Below are positions 44,243 to 53,690 of a stretch of DNA of 64,000 nt, one piece after another. The notes under the pieces were generated by a model, which ran no database searches, was not told where the DNA came from, and saw nothing but the letters and a program-made list of their open reading frames with translations. Source of the DNA: Shinella zoogloeoides (lineage in GTDB: Bacteria > Pseudomonadota > Alphaproteobacteria > Rhizobiales > Rhizobiaceae); contig NZ_CP086610.1 in the NCBI RefSeq assembly GCF_020883495.1, positions 2,089,501 to 2,153,500 on the forward strand, read 5' to 3'. The translations under genes and the position numbers were made by a program. How positions within the stretch are numbered: the first letter of the stretch is position 1; every line of letters starts with the position of its first letter.

Positions 44243-45097
44243 CTAGCGGACCTCGAAGGCGAGCGCGTAGCCGACGCTCTCGCCCGGCGCAAAGTCCGGC
44301 GCTTCGCCGGAGGCAATCAGCTCCTCCCGCGAGGCCAGCCGGTGCGAGACCGGCTCGATGCCGAGCACCGCGCAGCCGGGCGACTGGTTCCGCCAGACCT
44401 GCAGGTAAGGCAAGGTGTCGGTGCGGAAGCGGATATGCACGCTGCGCCCGCCAAGCGCGGCGATCGGCCCCACGGCGATCTCCGCCCAGCCATGCTCGGC
44501 CGTCTCGGTCACCGGGACGCAGAATATCTTCATGTCGCCGTCGTCGAAGCGCCAAGGCAGGCTGCCGCCGGGCAGCATGGCGCCGGTCAACCGCGTGTTC
44601 TCGTCGAAAAGGCCGGTACCGAAATTGATATGGTACATGGCGAAGGGCGGCCACGGCCTGTCGCCCGTATTGGTGACGGCGTCGTCGAGCGAGATGTGCC
44701 CCGTGCGCCGGTCGGCACGCCAGCGGCGGGCAAGATCGGCCGTGCCGCCATGGGCGAGCGCAACGGCGACGCGCCCCTCGCAGATCGCCTCGCCCTCGTC
44801 CTCCTCGATGGCGATGTCCCGCGCCGGATGGGAAGAGAGCGAACCGTGCAGCGGATAGCGCCGGCCATCGGCCGCGCCTTCCACCGGCACGGGATGGCGG
44901 ATGTGATCCGGTCCGCAGGTGAAGAGAAAGCCCGGCAACGCCTTGTCGATGCGCGGATCGCCGTCCGAGGGAATGGCCGATCCGGGCGCGATGTCCACGC
45001 CATGGAAGACGGCGCTTGCGACATCGAGGGCGGAATGCGCCGTCAGGTCGAGGCGGAAGGACTGGTCCGGCGTGTCGGCGGCAAGGGCGAAAGGCAT
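44243..45097 (-). CDS. DUF4432 / aldose-epimerase-like protein
   Basis: The 284-residue protein matches the galactose-mutarotase superfamily: LHGSLSSHPA and MYHINFG supply the histidines, and GIEPVSHRLASREE supplies the acidic residue. These positions correspond to the catalytic His-His-Glu set of aldose 1-epimerases. It may interconvert sugar anomers or bind a carbohydrate. The ATG at 45097 has GGAG about ten bases upstream. Seventy bases separate it from the DUF442 gene on the same strand. Confidence 0.75.
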   Translation of the reverse strand: MPFALAADTPDQSFRLDLTAHSALDVASAVFHGVDIAPGSAIPSDGDPRIDKALPGFLFTCGPDHIRHPVPVEGAADGRRYPLHGSLSSHPARDIAIEEDEGEAICEGRVAVALAHGGTADLARRWRADRRTGHISLDDAVTNTGDRPWPPFAMYHINFGTGLFDENTRLTGAMLPGGSLPWRFDDGDMKIFCVPVTETAEHGWAEIAVGPIAALGGRSVHIRFRTDTLPYLQVWRNQSPGCAVLGIEPVSHRLASREELIASGEAPDFAPGESVGYALAFEVR

Positions 45098-45326
45098 GTC
45101 AAACTCCGGTGAGACGGGCAAGGGCCGCATGCTAGGGCCAAGCGTTGCGCAGCGCCATCGGGGCCGCGTCTTCGTCCCGTATCTTTTCATGGAACGGCGG
45201 CGCGGGACTACAAGTTTTTACCATGCGCGTTGACGTTACGTTCACCATCGATTCAGTTTTCCATATTAAGGTCCGAATTGAAGTGTTCCGTCCGCGCGAC
45301 ATATGCAATCTGGCAGGTCAACAGCC

Positions 45327-46757
45327 GTGAATTCGATTTTCAAAACAAGCATTTCGTTTCTTGCAGCCGCATCCGTTCTCGGATTCGCGGCCCTGCCGGC
45401 CAAGGCCCAGCAGCAGCAGCTCTCCCGCAATACGATTCTGGTTTCGCCCGAAGGCGATATCCTCGACTATGTTCCCGACGACGGCAGCATGCGCTGGGGA
45501 CGCGACAGCCGCGGCCGCAAGGTGCTGATCGACGCCTGGGGCGATATCGTCGCGACCGCCGTGCCGGCCGACCGCTATTTCGGCAATGACGGCGATGCCG
45601 CCCCCTCGCGCCGCGAGCGTTACCGCGAAGCCCGCGGCTATTCGGAAACGAACCCGGACTATTTCCCCCCGGCCCCCGGCGCCGAATATGACGACAACCT
45701 GACGACCAGCTCCGTGCCGGAAATGCGCGAGGCGCTGCCGGACGACAGGGATCGCCGGACGCCGCCGGATACCGATTTCGGCAATACGCAGCCCATGCCC
45801 GGCCTTTCCGATGACCCGGACGAGGCGCTGGCGCTGCCGGCGGAAGGCACCGATCCGAACACCGAATTCGTGCCCGGCCCGAAATTCGCGCCGGCGGCCG
45901 CGCTCGGCAAGATGTCGTCCGCCGAGGTCACCGCCCTTCAGGTGTTCCTCGACCGCGAGGGCTTCTCCCCGGGCGTGATCGACGGCAAGAAGGGGTCCAA
46001 CGTCACCAAGGCCATCGAGGCCTGGCAGAACGCCACCGGCGAGACGCTCGATCCGAACAATGCCGACGATATTCTGGAGCGCCTGCGCCTGTCCGGCGGC
46101 ATGGCCTTCACCACTTACGAGATCACCGCCGCCGACGCGGCCGGTCCCTATGTGGCGTCGATCCCGGACGACTATGCCCACAAGGCCGCGCTGCCGCATC
46201 TCTCCTTCACCTCGACGGAAGAGATGCTGGGCGAGAAGTTCCACATGGACGTCGCCTATCTGAAAGAGATCAATCCGGGCGTCGACTTCACCATTCCCGG
46301 CACGCTCGTCAAGGTCGTCGATATCGGTGAGAAGAAGACGGGCAAGGTCGCAAAGATCCTCGCCGACAAGGGGCGCAAGCAGGTGCTCGCCTATGACGCG
46401 AACGGCACGCTGATCGCCGCCTATCCGGCGTCCATCGGCTCGTCGGACACGCCCTCGCCCTCCGGCACGGTGACGGTCCAGCGCATCGCGCTCAATCCGG
46501 GCTACACCTACAATCCGAAGATCAACTTCAAGCAGGGCAACAACGACAAGGTGCTGACGCTGCAACCCGGCCCGAACGGCCCGGTCGGCACCGTCTGGAT
46601 CGCGCTCTCCAAGCCGACCTACGGCATCCACGGCACGCCGGAACCGTCCAAGATCGGCAAGACCCAGAGCCACGGCTGCATCCGCCTGACCAACTGGGAC
46701 GCCACCGAGCTTGCCAAGATGACGAGCGCCGGCGTGACGGTCGAATTCGTCGACTGA
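45327..46757 (+). CDS. L,D-transpeptidase (YkuD/ErfK) with peptidoglycan-binding domain
   Basis: The protein has a signal peptide ending in AKAQ, a charged Pro, Asp and Glu-rich region, a peptidoglycan-binding repeat (about 195-250), and a C-terminal YkuD domain with the catalytic cysteine in SHGCIRL (448-454 from the GTG start). It forms 3-3 crosslinks, anchors proteins, or exchanges D-amino acids in the periplasm. I prefer GTG 45327 (476 residues), with a modest GCAGGT site; an in-frame ATG at 45303 has no visible site. It ends at a strong terminator. Confidence 0.92.
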   Translation: MNSIFKTSISFLAAASVLGFAALPAKAQQQQLSRNTILVSPEGDILDYVPDDGSMRWGRDSRGRKVLIDAWGDIVATAVPADRYFGNDGDAAPSRRERYREARGYSETNPDYFPPAPGAEYDDNLTTSSVPEMREALPDDRDRRTPPDTDFGNTQPMPGLSDDPDEALALPAEGTDPNTEFVPGPKFAPAAALGKMSSAEVTALQVFLDREGFSPGVIDGKKGSNVTKAIEAWQNATGETLDPNNADDILERLRLSGGMAFTTYEITAADAAGPYVASIPDDYAHKAALPHLSFTSTEEMLGEKFHMDVAYLKEINPGVDFTIPGTLVKVVDIGEKKTGKVAKILADKGRKQVLAYDANGTLIAAYPASIGSSDTPSPSGTVTVQRIALNPGYTYNPKINFKQGNNDKVLTLQPGPNGPVGTVWIALSKPTYGIHGTPEPSKIGKTQSHGCIRLTNWDATELAKMTSAGVTVEFVD

Positions 46758-46781
46758 TCGCCAACCGAAGACAGCCAACGA

Positions 46782-46807
46782 AGCCGGCCCGCAAGGCCGG
46801 CTTTTTT
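46782..46807 (+). terminator. Intrinsic terminator of the L,D-transpeptidase gene
   Basis: AGCCGGCC and GGCCGGCT form an 8-base-pair stem with a five-base loop followed by six T, 24 bases after the stop codon. Confidence 0.9.
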
Positions 46808-46836
46808 CGTTCCGGCAAAGGCCGAAGGAAAATGGA

Positions 46837-46871
46837 AAAAGGCCGGGAGCGCGCTGCGCTCCCGGCCTTTT
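46837..46871 (-). terminator. Intrinsic terminator of the chemoreceptor gene
   Basis: GGCCGGGAGCGC and GCGCTCCCGGCC form a perfect 12-base-pair stem with a three-base loop, extended by AAAA/TTTT. It follows the chemoreceptor stop by 17 bases on the minus strand. Confidence 0.88.
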
Positions 46872-46888
46872 CAATCCGTCAAACGGCT

Positions 46889-48412
46889 TTACGCCGCGCG
46901 GGTATAACCGGAATTGCGCGCCGGCTGGGCGGTGCCGCCGGTGCGGAAGGCGCTGAGCTGGGCGGCGATGGAGGCGGATTCGGCGGTCAATGCCTGGCTC
47001 GCGGCATTCGCCTGCTCGACCATCGCGGCATTCTGCTGGGTGATCTGGTCCATGGCGTTGACCGCCTGGTTGACCGCCTGCAGGCCCGTCGCCTGCTCCG
47101 CGGTGCTGGCGCGAATCGTGTTGAACACCGCGCTCACCTCCACGACCTGTGACACGATCTGGCGCAGCGACTGGGCGACCTCGCCCACCGAGCGCACGCC
47201 GTCCTCGACCTGCCCATGGGATTTCGCGATGAGGTTCTGAATGTCCTTGGCGGCATCGGCGCAGCGCTGGGCGAGCGCCCGCACTTCCGAGGCGACGACG
47301 GCGAAGCCGCGCCCGGCCTCCCCGGCCCGCGCGGCCTCGATGCCGGCGTTCAGCGCCAGAAGGTTCGTCTGGAAGGCGATCTCGTCGATCACCTCGATGA
47401 TATTGGCGATGGCCGACGAGGAGGCCTGAATCTCGCCCATGGCGGTGATCGCCTCTTCCACCACCTCGCCGCTGCGCTGCGCATTGTCGCGCGCGGCCAT
47501 GACGAGGGCGTTCGCCTCGTTGGCGCTCTGCGCGGTCTGGCGCACGGTGGTCGTCACCTGCTCCACGGCCGCCGCCGTCTCCTCAAGGTTGGCCGCCTGC
47601 CGCTCCGTGCGCTTGGCAAGATCGTCGGAAGCCGAGGCGATCTCGCGGGCGCTGAGATGGATCGACCCCGCGCCGGCGCCGATATTGCCGATGGCCTGCG
47701 CCAGCGTGGAGATCGCGTGGTTGAAGTCGTCGCGCAGCGCCTCGTAGGCTTCCGGCAGCGCGCCGGTGATGCGCGCCGTAAGGTCGCCGTCCGAGATACG
47801 CTTCAGCGCGGCACCGAAGGAATCGCTGACAAGCTTGCGCTCCTCGGCGAGAACCTGCGCCTGCACCGCCTGCTGCTTGGTGACGTCGGACGTGTCCTGG
47901 TAGACGGAGATCGACAGGTCCATGTCGAGGAACATCGCCTTGAGCAGGCTGGAGAAACGCGCCGCGAATTCCTCCGGGCCGATTTGCGGACGGGAGAAGA
48001 GACCGCCCTTCGGCCAGAGCGATTTTACCGCTTCCGTCAGCAGATGCTCCACGACGAGCGCATAGCCGCCGATATACCAGCGCGGCTCCAGCCCGATACG
48101 GGCATGCACATGGCCGATCGTCTGCACCTTCGAGGCATAATCGCCCGTGAAGTCGCCGGCGGCGATGTTCGCCCAGTGGCCGAGCTGCGCGTTCTTGGCG
48201 CGGTTCATATGCGCGTCGTTCGCGAAGAGGTGGTTCACCTCCGGGCTCTTGCGCACGATGGCGTAGAACTTATCGAGCGCCGGCCCCATCTCCTTCTCGA
48301 TAAAGGGTTTCAGGCTGCGCAGCCGCTTCAGCGCGGCCTCGTCGAGACCGAGATAGTCCAGGCGGCGCGCGATATCGGGATTCTGGCTGGCGGTCTGCGG
48401 GGCTGGCTTCAT
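46889..48412 (-). CDS. Globin-coupled methyl-accepting chemotaxis protein (HemAT-like)
   Basis: The 507-residue protein has no membrane helix. Its N-terminal protoglobin domain (about 15-170) carries the proximal haem histidine in [17 protein letters not shown] (H103). A HAMP-like linker follows, then an MCP signalling domain with the hairpin tip [21 protein letters not shown]. Proteins of this class bind oxygen through haem and drive aerotaxis. The C-terminus (SGYTRAA) lacks the CheR-tethering pentapeptide. No other chemotaxis gene is near. Confidence 0.93.
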   Translation of the reverse strand: MKPAPQTASQNPDIARRLDYLGLDEAALKRLRSLKPFIEKEMGPALDKFYAIVRKSPEVNHLFANDAHMNRAKNAQLGHWANIAAGDFTGDYASKVQTIGHVHARIGLEPRWYIGGYALVVEHLLTEAVKSLWPKGGLFSRPQIGPEEFAARFSSLLKAMFLDMDLSISVYQDTSDVTKQQAVQAQVLAEERKLVSDSFGAALKRISDGDLTARITGALPEAYEALRDDFNHAISTLAQAIGNIGAGAGSIHLSAREIASASDDLAKRTERQAANLEETAAAVEQVTTTVRQTAQSANEANALVMAARDNAQRSGEVVEEAITAMGEIQASSSAIANIIEVIDEIAFQTNLLALNAGIEAARAGEAGRGFAVVASEVRALAQRCADAAKDIQNLIAKSHGQVEDGVRSVGEVAQSLRQIVSQVVEVSAVFNTIRASTAEQATGLQAVNQAVNAMDQITQQNAAMVEQANAASQALTAESASIAAQLSAFRTGGTAQPARNSGYTRAA

Positions 48413-48610
48413 GAAGAGGGTATCCTGGAACGCGAGAGACGGGAGGAAAACGCAATGCTCCCCGGGTCGGCGGCCCGCACGGCGCGCCCACCCCGCGACC
48501 CCTCATGGGTCAAGTTGAAGGCGAACACCTTCAGGGAATAGCTTTCTGAGGCGATATCATTAGGTTAGTCATGGTAAATTGTTCATTACCAAGCCTCGCG
48601 CGGAGGACGG

Positions 48611-48638
48611 AAAACGGCTGCGCCTTTCGTCGCAGCCG
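48611..48638 (-). terminator. Intrinsic terminator of the ParA-like gene
   Basis: CGGCTGCG and CGCAGCCG form an 8-base-pair stem with an eight-base loop followed by TTTT on the minus strand, 28 bases after the stop codon. Confidence 0.75.
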
Positions 48639-48666
48639 CTCCGGTCGTTCATCAATTTTCAAGGTC

Positions 48667-49383
48667 TCAGGCTGCCTGCCGCAGCGTGCGGAACAGGCCG
48701 CGCCCGGTGGCGCTGCGTTTGCGCGAAGGAAGAAGGCCCAGTACCTCCCCGGCGAAGAGGCGCGCATTCTCGCGCGCCTTGTCGAGATTGCTCACCTTGG
48801 CCGGGTCCATCGAATAGAGCGTGCCGCCGCAATCGAAGATATCGCGGAAGGCCGTGCGTTCGCCGATCGGCGTATCCAGCACCGCAACGCCGCGCGCCGA
48901 AAGCAGCGCCTTGATCGCCGCCATGGCGCGGGTCGTCACCATGGAATTCATGCGCGTCAGCACCACCGAATGGCCGATGCGGATGCCGGCCTTCTCATCG
49001 AGCTGCTTGAGCAGTTCGAGGATCTGCGCAGCGCCCCGCGCATCCATCGCACAGCCCTGCACCGGGATCATCACATGATCGGAAAGGCCGATGGCCGTCG
49101 CGACCAGCGCATCGCGCGCGCCGGCAAGATCGATGATGAAATAGTCGGTCGTATCGCGGTTCTCGCGGATATGCCCCTGGATGGAGGCCATGGAGACTTC
49201 CGAGATGACGGCGATGTTGCGCTGGCGGCCGGAAATTTCATGCCAATGGCTGATCCAGCGCTGCGGATCGGCGTCGAGGATGGTGATGCGATGGCCCTGG
49301 CTGGCAAGCTCGGTGGCCAGAATGAGGGCCGCGGTGGTCTTGCCCGCGCCACCCTTGGCATTGGCGAATGTGATGACTGGCAT
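48667..49383 (-). CDS. ParA/MinD-family ATPase, VirC1-like
   Basis: The 238-residue protein has the deviant Walker A motif NAKGGAGKTT (7-16) with its signature lysine, the ILDADPQR switch and a FIIDLAGARDAL Walker B region. The length and spacing match VirC1-type ParA proteins of Agrobacterium more than chromosomal ParA or MinD. Such ATPases position a cargo on the nucleoid or membrane. No ParB, MipZ partner or parS site is visible nearby. The basic C-terminus (SRKRSATGRGLFRTLRQ) may bind DNA or membrane. Confidence 0.85.
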   Translation of the reverse strand: MPVITFANAKGGAGKTTAALILATELASQGHRITILDADPQRWISHWHEISGRQRNIAVISEVSMASIQGHIRENRDTTDYFIIDLAGARDALVATAIGLSDHVMIPVQGCAMDARGAAQILELLKQLDEKAGIRIGHSVVLTRMNSMVTTRAMAAIKALLSARGVAVLDTPIGERTAFRDIFDCGGTLYSMDPAKVSNLDKARENARLFAGEVLGLLPSRKRSATGRGLFRTLRQAA

Positions 49384-49547
49384 GACGTTTCCTCTCGAAG
49401 GCTGCGAGCGTCCTCATTGCTCTCATCAGACGACCCGGTGGAAATGGCGCCCGCTTAACCGAACCTTTCAAAACATGGTTAACAAAGAGGAAATTTCCGT
49501 ATCGCGAGGATTAATGAGACAGCGCGTCAAATTTGCGCTTTGTAAAG

Positions 49548-49577
49548 AAAAAACCCGGAAAACCAATGTTTTCCGGG
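49548..49577 (-). terminator. Intrinsic terminator of the TRAP/dehydrogenase operon
   Basis: CCCGGAAAAC and GTTTTCCGGG form a perfect 10-base-pair stem with a four-base loop. On the minus strand it is followed by six T and lies 28 bases after the alcohol dehydrogenase stop, closing the catabolic gene block. Confidence 0.88.
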
Positions 49578-49604
49578 CTTCTGTCATTTGTTAACGGTGA
49601 GAAT

Positions 49605-50750
49605 TCAGATGCATTCGACGAAGAGGCGCTTGGCCGCGTCGAGTGTCAGTTCCACCGGGTTGCCGCCGGCCGTCGGGTCGACGATGGCCATGGCGGACAT
49701 CTCGTCGATCCGGTCCGTGCCGACGCCGAGCGCCGAGAGCTTGTCCGGCACGCCGAGTTCCTCGCGCAGGCGCAGCACATAGTCGAAGAAGCCGTCGAAG
49801 CCGCCGGCAATACCGAGATAGGCGGCGGCGCTGGCGATCTTCGCCTCGATGGCCGGACGGTTGAAGGTCAGCACCGGCGGCATCACGACGGCATTGGTCA
49901 TGCCGTGATGCGTGTTGTAGATCGCGCCGACCGGGTGCGACAGCGAATGGATCGCGCCGAGGCCCTTCTGGAAGGCGACAGCGCCCATGGCGGCGGCCGA
50001 CATCATATGGGCGCGGGCCTCGATATCCGTGCCGTCCTTGTAGGCGCGCGGCAGGTATTCCTTGACGAGACGCATGCCTTCGAGCGCGATGCCCTGGCTC
50101 ATCGGATGGTAGAACGGCGAGCAATAGGCTTCGAGGCAATGGGCGAAGGCGTCCATGCCGGTGCCCGAGGTGATGACCTTCGGCATGCCGACCGTCAGTT
50201 CCGGGTCGCAGATCGTCACCGAAGGCAGGAACTTCGGATGGAAGATCACCTTCTTGGTGTGCGTCTCGGAATTGGTGATGACGGAGGCGCGGCCGACTTC
50301 CGAGCCGGTGCCGGCCGTCGTCGGCACGGCGACGATGGGCGCGATGCCGTCGGAATTGGCGCGGGTCCACCAGTCGCCGATATCCTCGAAATCCCAGACG
50401 GGGCGCGTCTGGCCGGACATGAAGGCGATTGCCTTGCCGAGGTCGAGGCCCGAGCCGCCGCCGAAGGCGACGACGCCGTCATGGCCGCCGTCGCGGAAGA
50501 CCTTGACGCCGGCTTCGAGGTTCTTGTCGGTCGGGTTGGGATCGACCTCCGCGAACATCGCCCGGCCGAGGCCTGCGGCCTCGAGAATATCGAGCGCGTT
50601 CTTGGTGATCGGCATGGTGGAAAGGCCGCGGTCGGTGACGAGCAGCGGCTTCTTCATGCCGACCGCCTTGCAGTGGTCGGCCAGTTCCTTGATACGGCCT
50701 GCCCCGAACTTGATCGCGGTCGGGTAGCTCCAGTTGGCGGTGATGGTCAT
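49605..50750 (-). CDS. Iron-containing alcohol dehydrogenase
   Basis: The 381-residue protein is a type III alcohol dehydrogenase. It has the NAD-binding GGGSGLDLGKA loop, TTAGTGSEV, and the metal ligands in DAFAHCLEAYCSPFYHP and HSLSHPVGAIYNTHHG. It oxidises an alcohol to an aldehyde with NAD+, or the reverse. The ATG at 50750 follows the aldehyde dehydrogenase stop by five bases, with GGAAAG upstream, so the two are in one operon and probably act in sequence. Confidence 0.93.
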   Translation of the reverse strand: MTITANWSYPTAIKFGAGRIKELADHCKAVGMKKPLLVTDRGLSTMPITKNALDILEAAGLGRAMFAEVDPNPTDKNLEAGVKVFRDGGHDGVVAFGGGSGLDLGKAIAFMSGQTRPVWDFEDIGDWWTRANSDGIAPIVAVPTTAGTGSEVGRASVITNSETHTKKVIFHPKFLPSVTICDPELTVGMPKVITSGTGMDAFAHCLEAYCSPFYHPMSQGIALEGMRLVKEYLPRAYKDGTDIEARAHMMSAAAMGAVAFQKGLGAIHSLSHPVGAIYNTHHGMTNAVVMPPVLTFNRPAIEAKIASAAAYLGIAGGFDGFFDYVLRLREELGVPDKLSALGVGTDRIDEMSAMAIVDPTAGGNPVELTLDAAKRLFVECI

Positions 50751-50755
50751 GCTCT

Positions 50756-52135
50756 TCAAGCTTTCCTGAAATGGTAGGATTTCGGACGGGTAAGGTTGTG
50801 GAAGCCGATGACGGAGAGCGAGCCGCCGCGGCCCGTTTCCTTCACGCCCGTCCAGCACAGCGCCGGGTCGAGATAGTCGGCGCGGTTCTGGAAGACGGTG
50901 CCGGTCTCGAGGTCCCGGGCGATGCGGGCGGCGCGCTCGCTGTCCTTCGTCCAGAGCGAGACGGTGAGGCCGTATTTGCAATCGTTCATCAGCGCGAGCG
51001 CTTCCTCGTCGCTCTTCACCTTCATGATGCCGACGGCCGGGCCGAAGGTCTCTTCCGTCATGAACTCCATGGAGTGGTCCACATCGACGAGGACCTGCGG
51101 CGCGACGTATGCGCCGCCGTCATCGGCCGGGAAGAGCTTGGGATCGACCAGCGCCTTCGCGCCCTTGGCGACGGCATCGGCGATCTGCGAGCGTACGGTC
51201 GCGGCAAAGCGCTTGTGCGCCATGGGCCCAAGCGTCGTTTCCGGGTCGAGCGGATTGCCGAGCTTGTAGTTGGAAACCCAGGCGACAGACTTCTCGACGA
51301 AGGCGTCGTAGAGCTTCTCGTTGACATAGACACGCTCGATGCCGCAGCAGCACTGGCCCGAATTGTAGGTCGCGCCGTCCATCAGCGTATCGACGGCGGC
51401 GTCGAGGTCTGCGTCTTCCATGACGTAGCCCGGGTCCTTGCCGCCGAGTTCGAGACCGACCGGCGTGAAGGTGCCGGCAGCCGCGCGCTCGATGGACCGG
51501 CCGCCTTCGACGGAGCCCGTGAAGTTGACGAAATCGAAGCTGTTGCCGGCGATCAGCGCCGAGGTCGTGTCATGGTCGAGGAAGACGTTCTGGAAGACGT
51601 CTTCCGGCACGCCCGCCTCGTTGAAGGCGCGCACGAGGCGTTCGCCGACCAGCAGCGTCTGCGCGGCATGCTTGATGATGACGACATTGCCGGCCATCAG
51701 CGCCGGGGCGATGGTGTTGATCGCCGTCATATAGGGATAGTTCCACGGCGCGATGACGAAGACGACGCCGTGCGGTTCACGCTCGATACGGCGCTCGAAC
51801 TTGGCACTGTCCTCGATGACGATCGGCGCCAACGAGGAGCCGGCGATCTCGGCGACATAGTTGGAACGCTCGTTGAAGCCCTTGAACTCGCCGCCGTAGC
51901 GGACCGGGCGGCCCATCTGCCAGGCGATTTCCGGCACGATCTCGTCGGCCATCTCGTTGACGCGGGCGACGCCCTTGAGAACGAGCTGGATGCGCTCGTC
52001 CAGCGGGCGCTTGGCCCAGGCCTTCTGCGCCTTCTTCGCGCGGGCGACGACGGCCTGCGCGGCCGCCAGCGGCATCGTCTCGCGCTCGGCATAGACCGAG
52101 CCGTCCACGGGGGATATGCATTTGATCACAGTCAT
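50756..52135 (-). CDS. NAD(P)-dependent aldehyde dehydrogenase
   Basis: The 459-residue protein belongs to the ALDH superfamily. It has PWNYPYMTAINTIAPAL, the general base glutamate in LELGGKDPGYV, and the nucleophilic cysteine in NSGQCCCGIERV. It oxidises an aldehyde to a carboxylate. AGGAAG precedes the ATG. It sits directly upstream of the alcohol dehydrogenase and downstream of a glutamine-synthetase-like ligase, so its substrate may be a gamma-glutamyl-amino aldehyde. Confidence 0.93.
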   Translation of the reverse strand: MTVIKCISPVDGSVYAERETMPLAAAQAVVARAKKAQKAWAKRPLDERIQLVLKGVARVNEMADEIVPEIAWQMGRPVRYGGEFKGFNERSNYVAEIAGSSLAPIVIEDSAKFERRIEREPHGVVFVIAPWNYPYMTAINTIAPALMAGNVVIIKHAAQTLLVGERLVRAFNEAGVPEDVFQNVFLDHDTTSALIAGNSFDFVNFTGSVEGGRSIERAAAGTFTPVGLELGGKDPGYVMEDADLDAAVDTLMDGATYNSGQCCCGIERVYVNEKLYDAFVEKSVAWVSNYKLGNPLDPETTLGPMAHKRFAATVRSQIADAVAKGAKALVDPKLFPADDGGAYVAPQVLVDVDHSMEFMTEETFGPAVGIMKVKSDEEALALMNDCKYGLTVSLWTKDSERAARIARDLETGTVFQNRADYLDPALCWTGVKETGRGGSLSVIGFHNLTRPKSYHFRKA

Positions 52136-52245
52136 GATCGACTTCCTGTTGGTTCTATCGGAATTTCAGTTTTGACGGGGTCCCGCCGCGCCTTTGCGCC
52201 CGCCGGAGAATCTCCGGGGGCCAAAGGGGCAGACCCGCGCCGTTC

Positions 52246-53616
52246 TTACGCTCTCTCGAAGCCGCGCGCCACCTCCCAGTCGGTGATGCGGCGGTCGTAT
52301 TCCTCCTGCTCCCATTCGGCGGCGCGGACATAGTGATCGACCACGTCGCTGCCGAAGGCATCGCGCAGCATGGCCGAATCCTTCAGGGCCGCGGCCGCGC
52401 CGCGCAGGGTCCGCGGAATCTCGCGGATATCCTTGCCGCCATAGGCATCACCCTCGAAGGGCGCTTCCAGTTCGAACTTGCCCTCGATGCCGGCGATACC
52501 GGCGGCAAGCAGCGCCGCCATGGCGAGATAGGGGTTGAGGTCCGAGCCGCCGACGCGGCATTCGATACGGATGCCCTTGGTGCCCTCCCCGCACAGGCGA
52601 TAGCCGGCGGTGCGGTTGTCCTTGCTCCAGATCGCCTTGGTCGGCGCGAAGGTGCCGGCGACGAAGCGCTTGTAGGAATTGATATAGGGCGCGAGGAAAT
52701 AGGTGATCTCGCTGGCATGGGCGAGCAGGCCCGCCACATACATGCGCATCATTTCCGACATGCCGTATTTGGCGTCCCTGTCGAAGAACCTCGCTTCCTT
52801 GCCGTCGAGGCTCCAGAGCGACTGGTGGATATGCGAGGAGGAGCCGGCGGCGTTGTAGTTCCACTTGGCAAGGAACGTCACGGCCTTGCCGCGCTGCCAG
52901 GCGATTTCCTTGGTGGCGTTCTTGATGATCGAATGCCGGTCCGCCATGGTCAGCGCCTCGGCGTAGCGCACATTGATCTCCTCCTGGCCGGGCGAAGCCT
53001 CGCCCTTGGAGTTCTCGACCGGAATGCCCGCGCCCTGCAGGCCGTTGCGCAGCGCCCGCATCACATCCTCTTCCTTGGTGGTCTGGAAGATGTGGTAGTC
53101 CTCGTTGTAGCCGCTTGCGGGCTGGAGGTCGCGGTAGCCGCTCTCGCGGGCGTGGTCGTAGGTCTGGTCGAAGAGGTAGAATTCCAGCTCGCTCGCCATG
53201 AAGGGCTTGAGGCCCATGGCCTCCAGCCGCTTGACCTGCTTCTTGAGGATGGCGCGCGGCGAATGCGGCACTTCCTCATGGGTGTGGTGGTCGAGCACGT
53301 CGCAGAGCACCAGCGCCGTGCCTTCGAGCCAGGGCAGCTTGCGCAGCGTCGCAAGGTCCGGCTTCATCGTGTAGTCGCCGTAACCGGCGGCCCAGCTCGT
53401 CGACTTGTAGCCGGGGACGGTCTCCATCTCCATGTCGGTCGCCAGCAGATAGTTGCAGCTATGCGTTTCCTCATAGGCGCTGTCGACGAAATATTGTGCG
53501 TGGAAGCGTTTGCCCATCAGGCGCCCCTGCATGTCGACAAGGCATGCGAGAACGGTGTCGATGCGGCCCTCGGCCACATCCTTCTTCAGGTCATCGAATG
53601 TATAGGTCACGGTCAT
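52246..53616 (-). CDS. Glutamine-synthetase-like gamma-glutamyl-amine ligase
   Basis: The 456-residue protein has the GS catalytic fold: ASELEFYLFD, GQEEINVRY, the ATP-binding GSSSHIHQSLW and the arginine-rich NRTAGYR, with RVGGSDLNPYLAMAALLAAG. The Asp-50 ammonium-site loop and the Tyr-397 adenylylation motif of GlnA are not recognisable, as in PuuA, IpuC and GlnT-type enzymes that join glutamate to an amine. It is encoded with TRAP and dehydrogenase genes, not with nitrogen-regulation genes. The amine is not predictable from sequence. Confidence 0.85.
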   Translation of the reverse strand: MTVTYTFDDLKKDVAEGRIDTVLACLVDMQGRLMGKRFHAQYFVDSAYEETHSCNYLLATDMEMETVPGYKSTSWAAGYGDYTMKPDLATLRKLPWLEGTALVLCDVLDHHTHEEVPHSPRAILKKQVKRLEAMGLKPFMASELEFYLFDQTYDHARESGYRDLQPASGYNEDYHIFQTTKEEDVMRALRNGLQGAGIPVENSKGEASPGQEEINVRYAEALTMADRHSIIKNATKEIAWQRGKAVTFLAKWNYNAAGSSSHIHQSLWSLDGKEARFFDRDAKYGMSEMMRMYVAGLLAHASEITYFLAPYINSYKRFVAGTFAPTKAIWSKDNRTAGYRLCGEGTKGIRIECRVGGSDLNPYLAMAALLAAGIAGIEGKFELEAPFEGDAYGGKDIREIPRTLRGAAAALKDSAMLRDAFGSDVVDHYVRAAEWEQEEYDRRITDWEVARGFERA

Positions 53617-53690
53617 CGGGGTGGTCCTGCGGGTTATGGCGGCGTGCCGGACCGGACCTCAAGCGGCCCGGCCCGGCGTCTTGGATGGCG

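Noticed and set aside
49455..49482. TTAACC and an inverted TTAACCAT upstream of the VirC1-like gene as a CtrA site.
   Set aside because: The spacing does not match TTAA-N7-TTAA, and such 6-8 base words occur by chance in AT-richer gaps.
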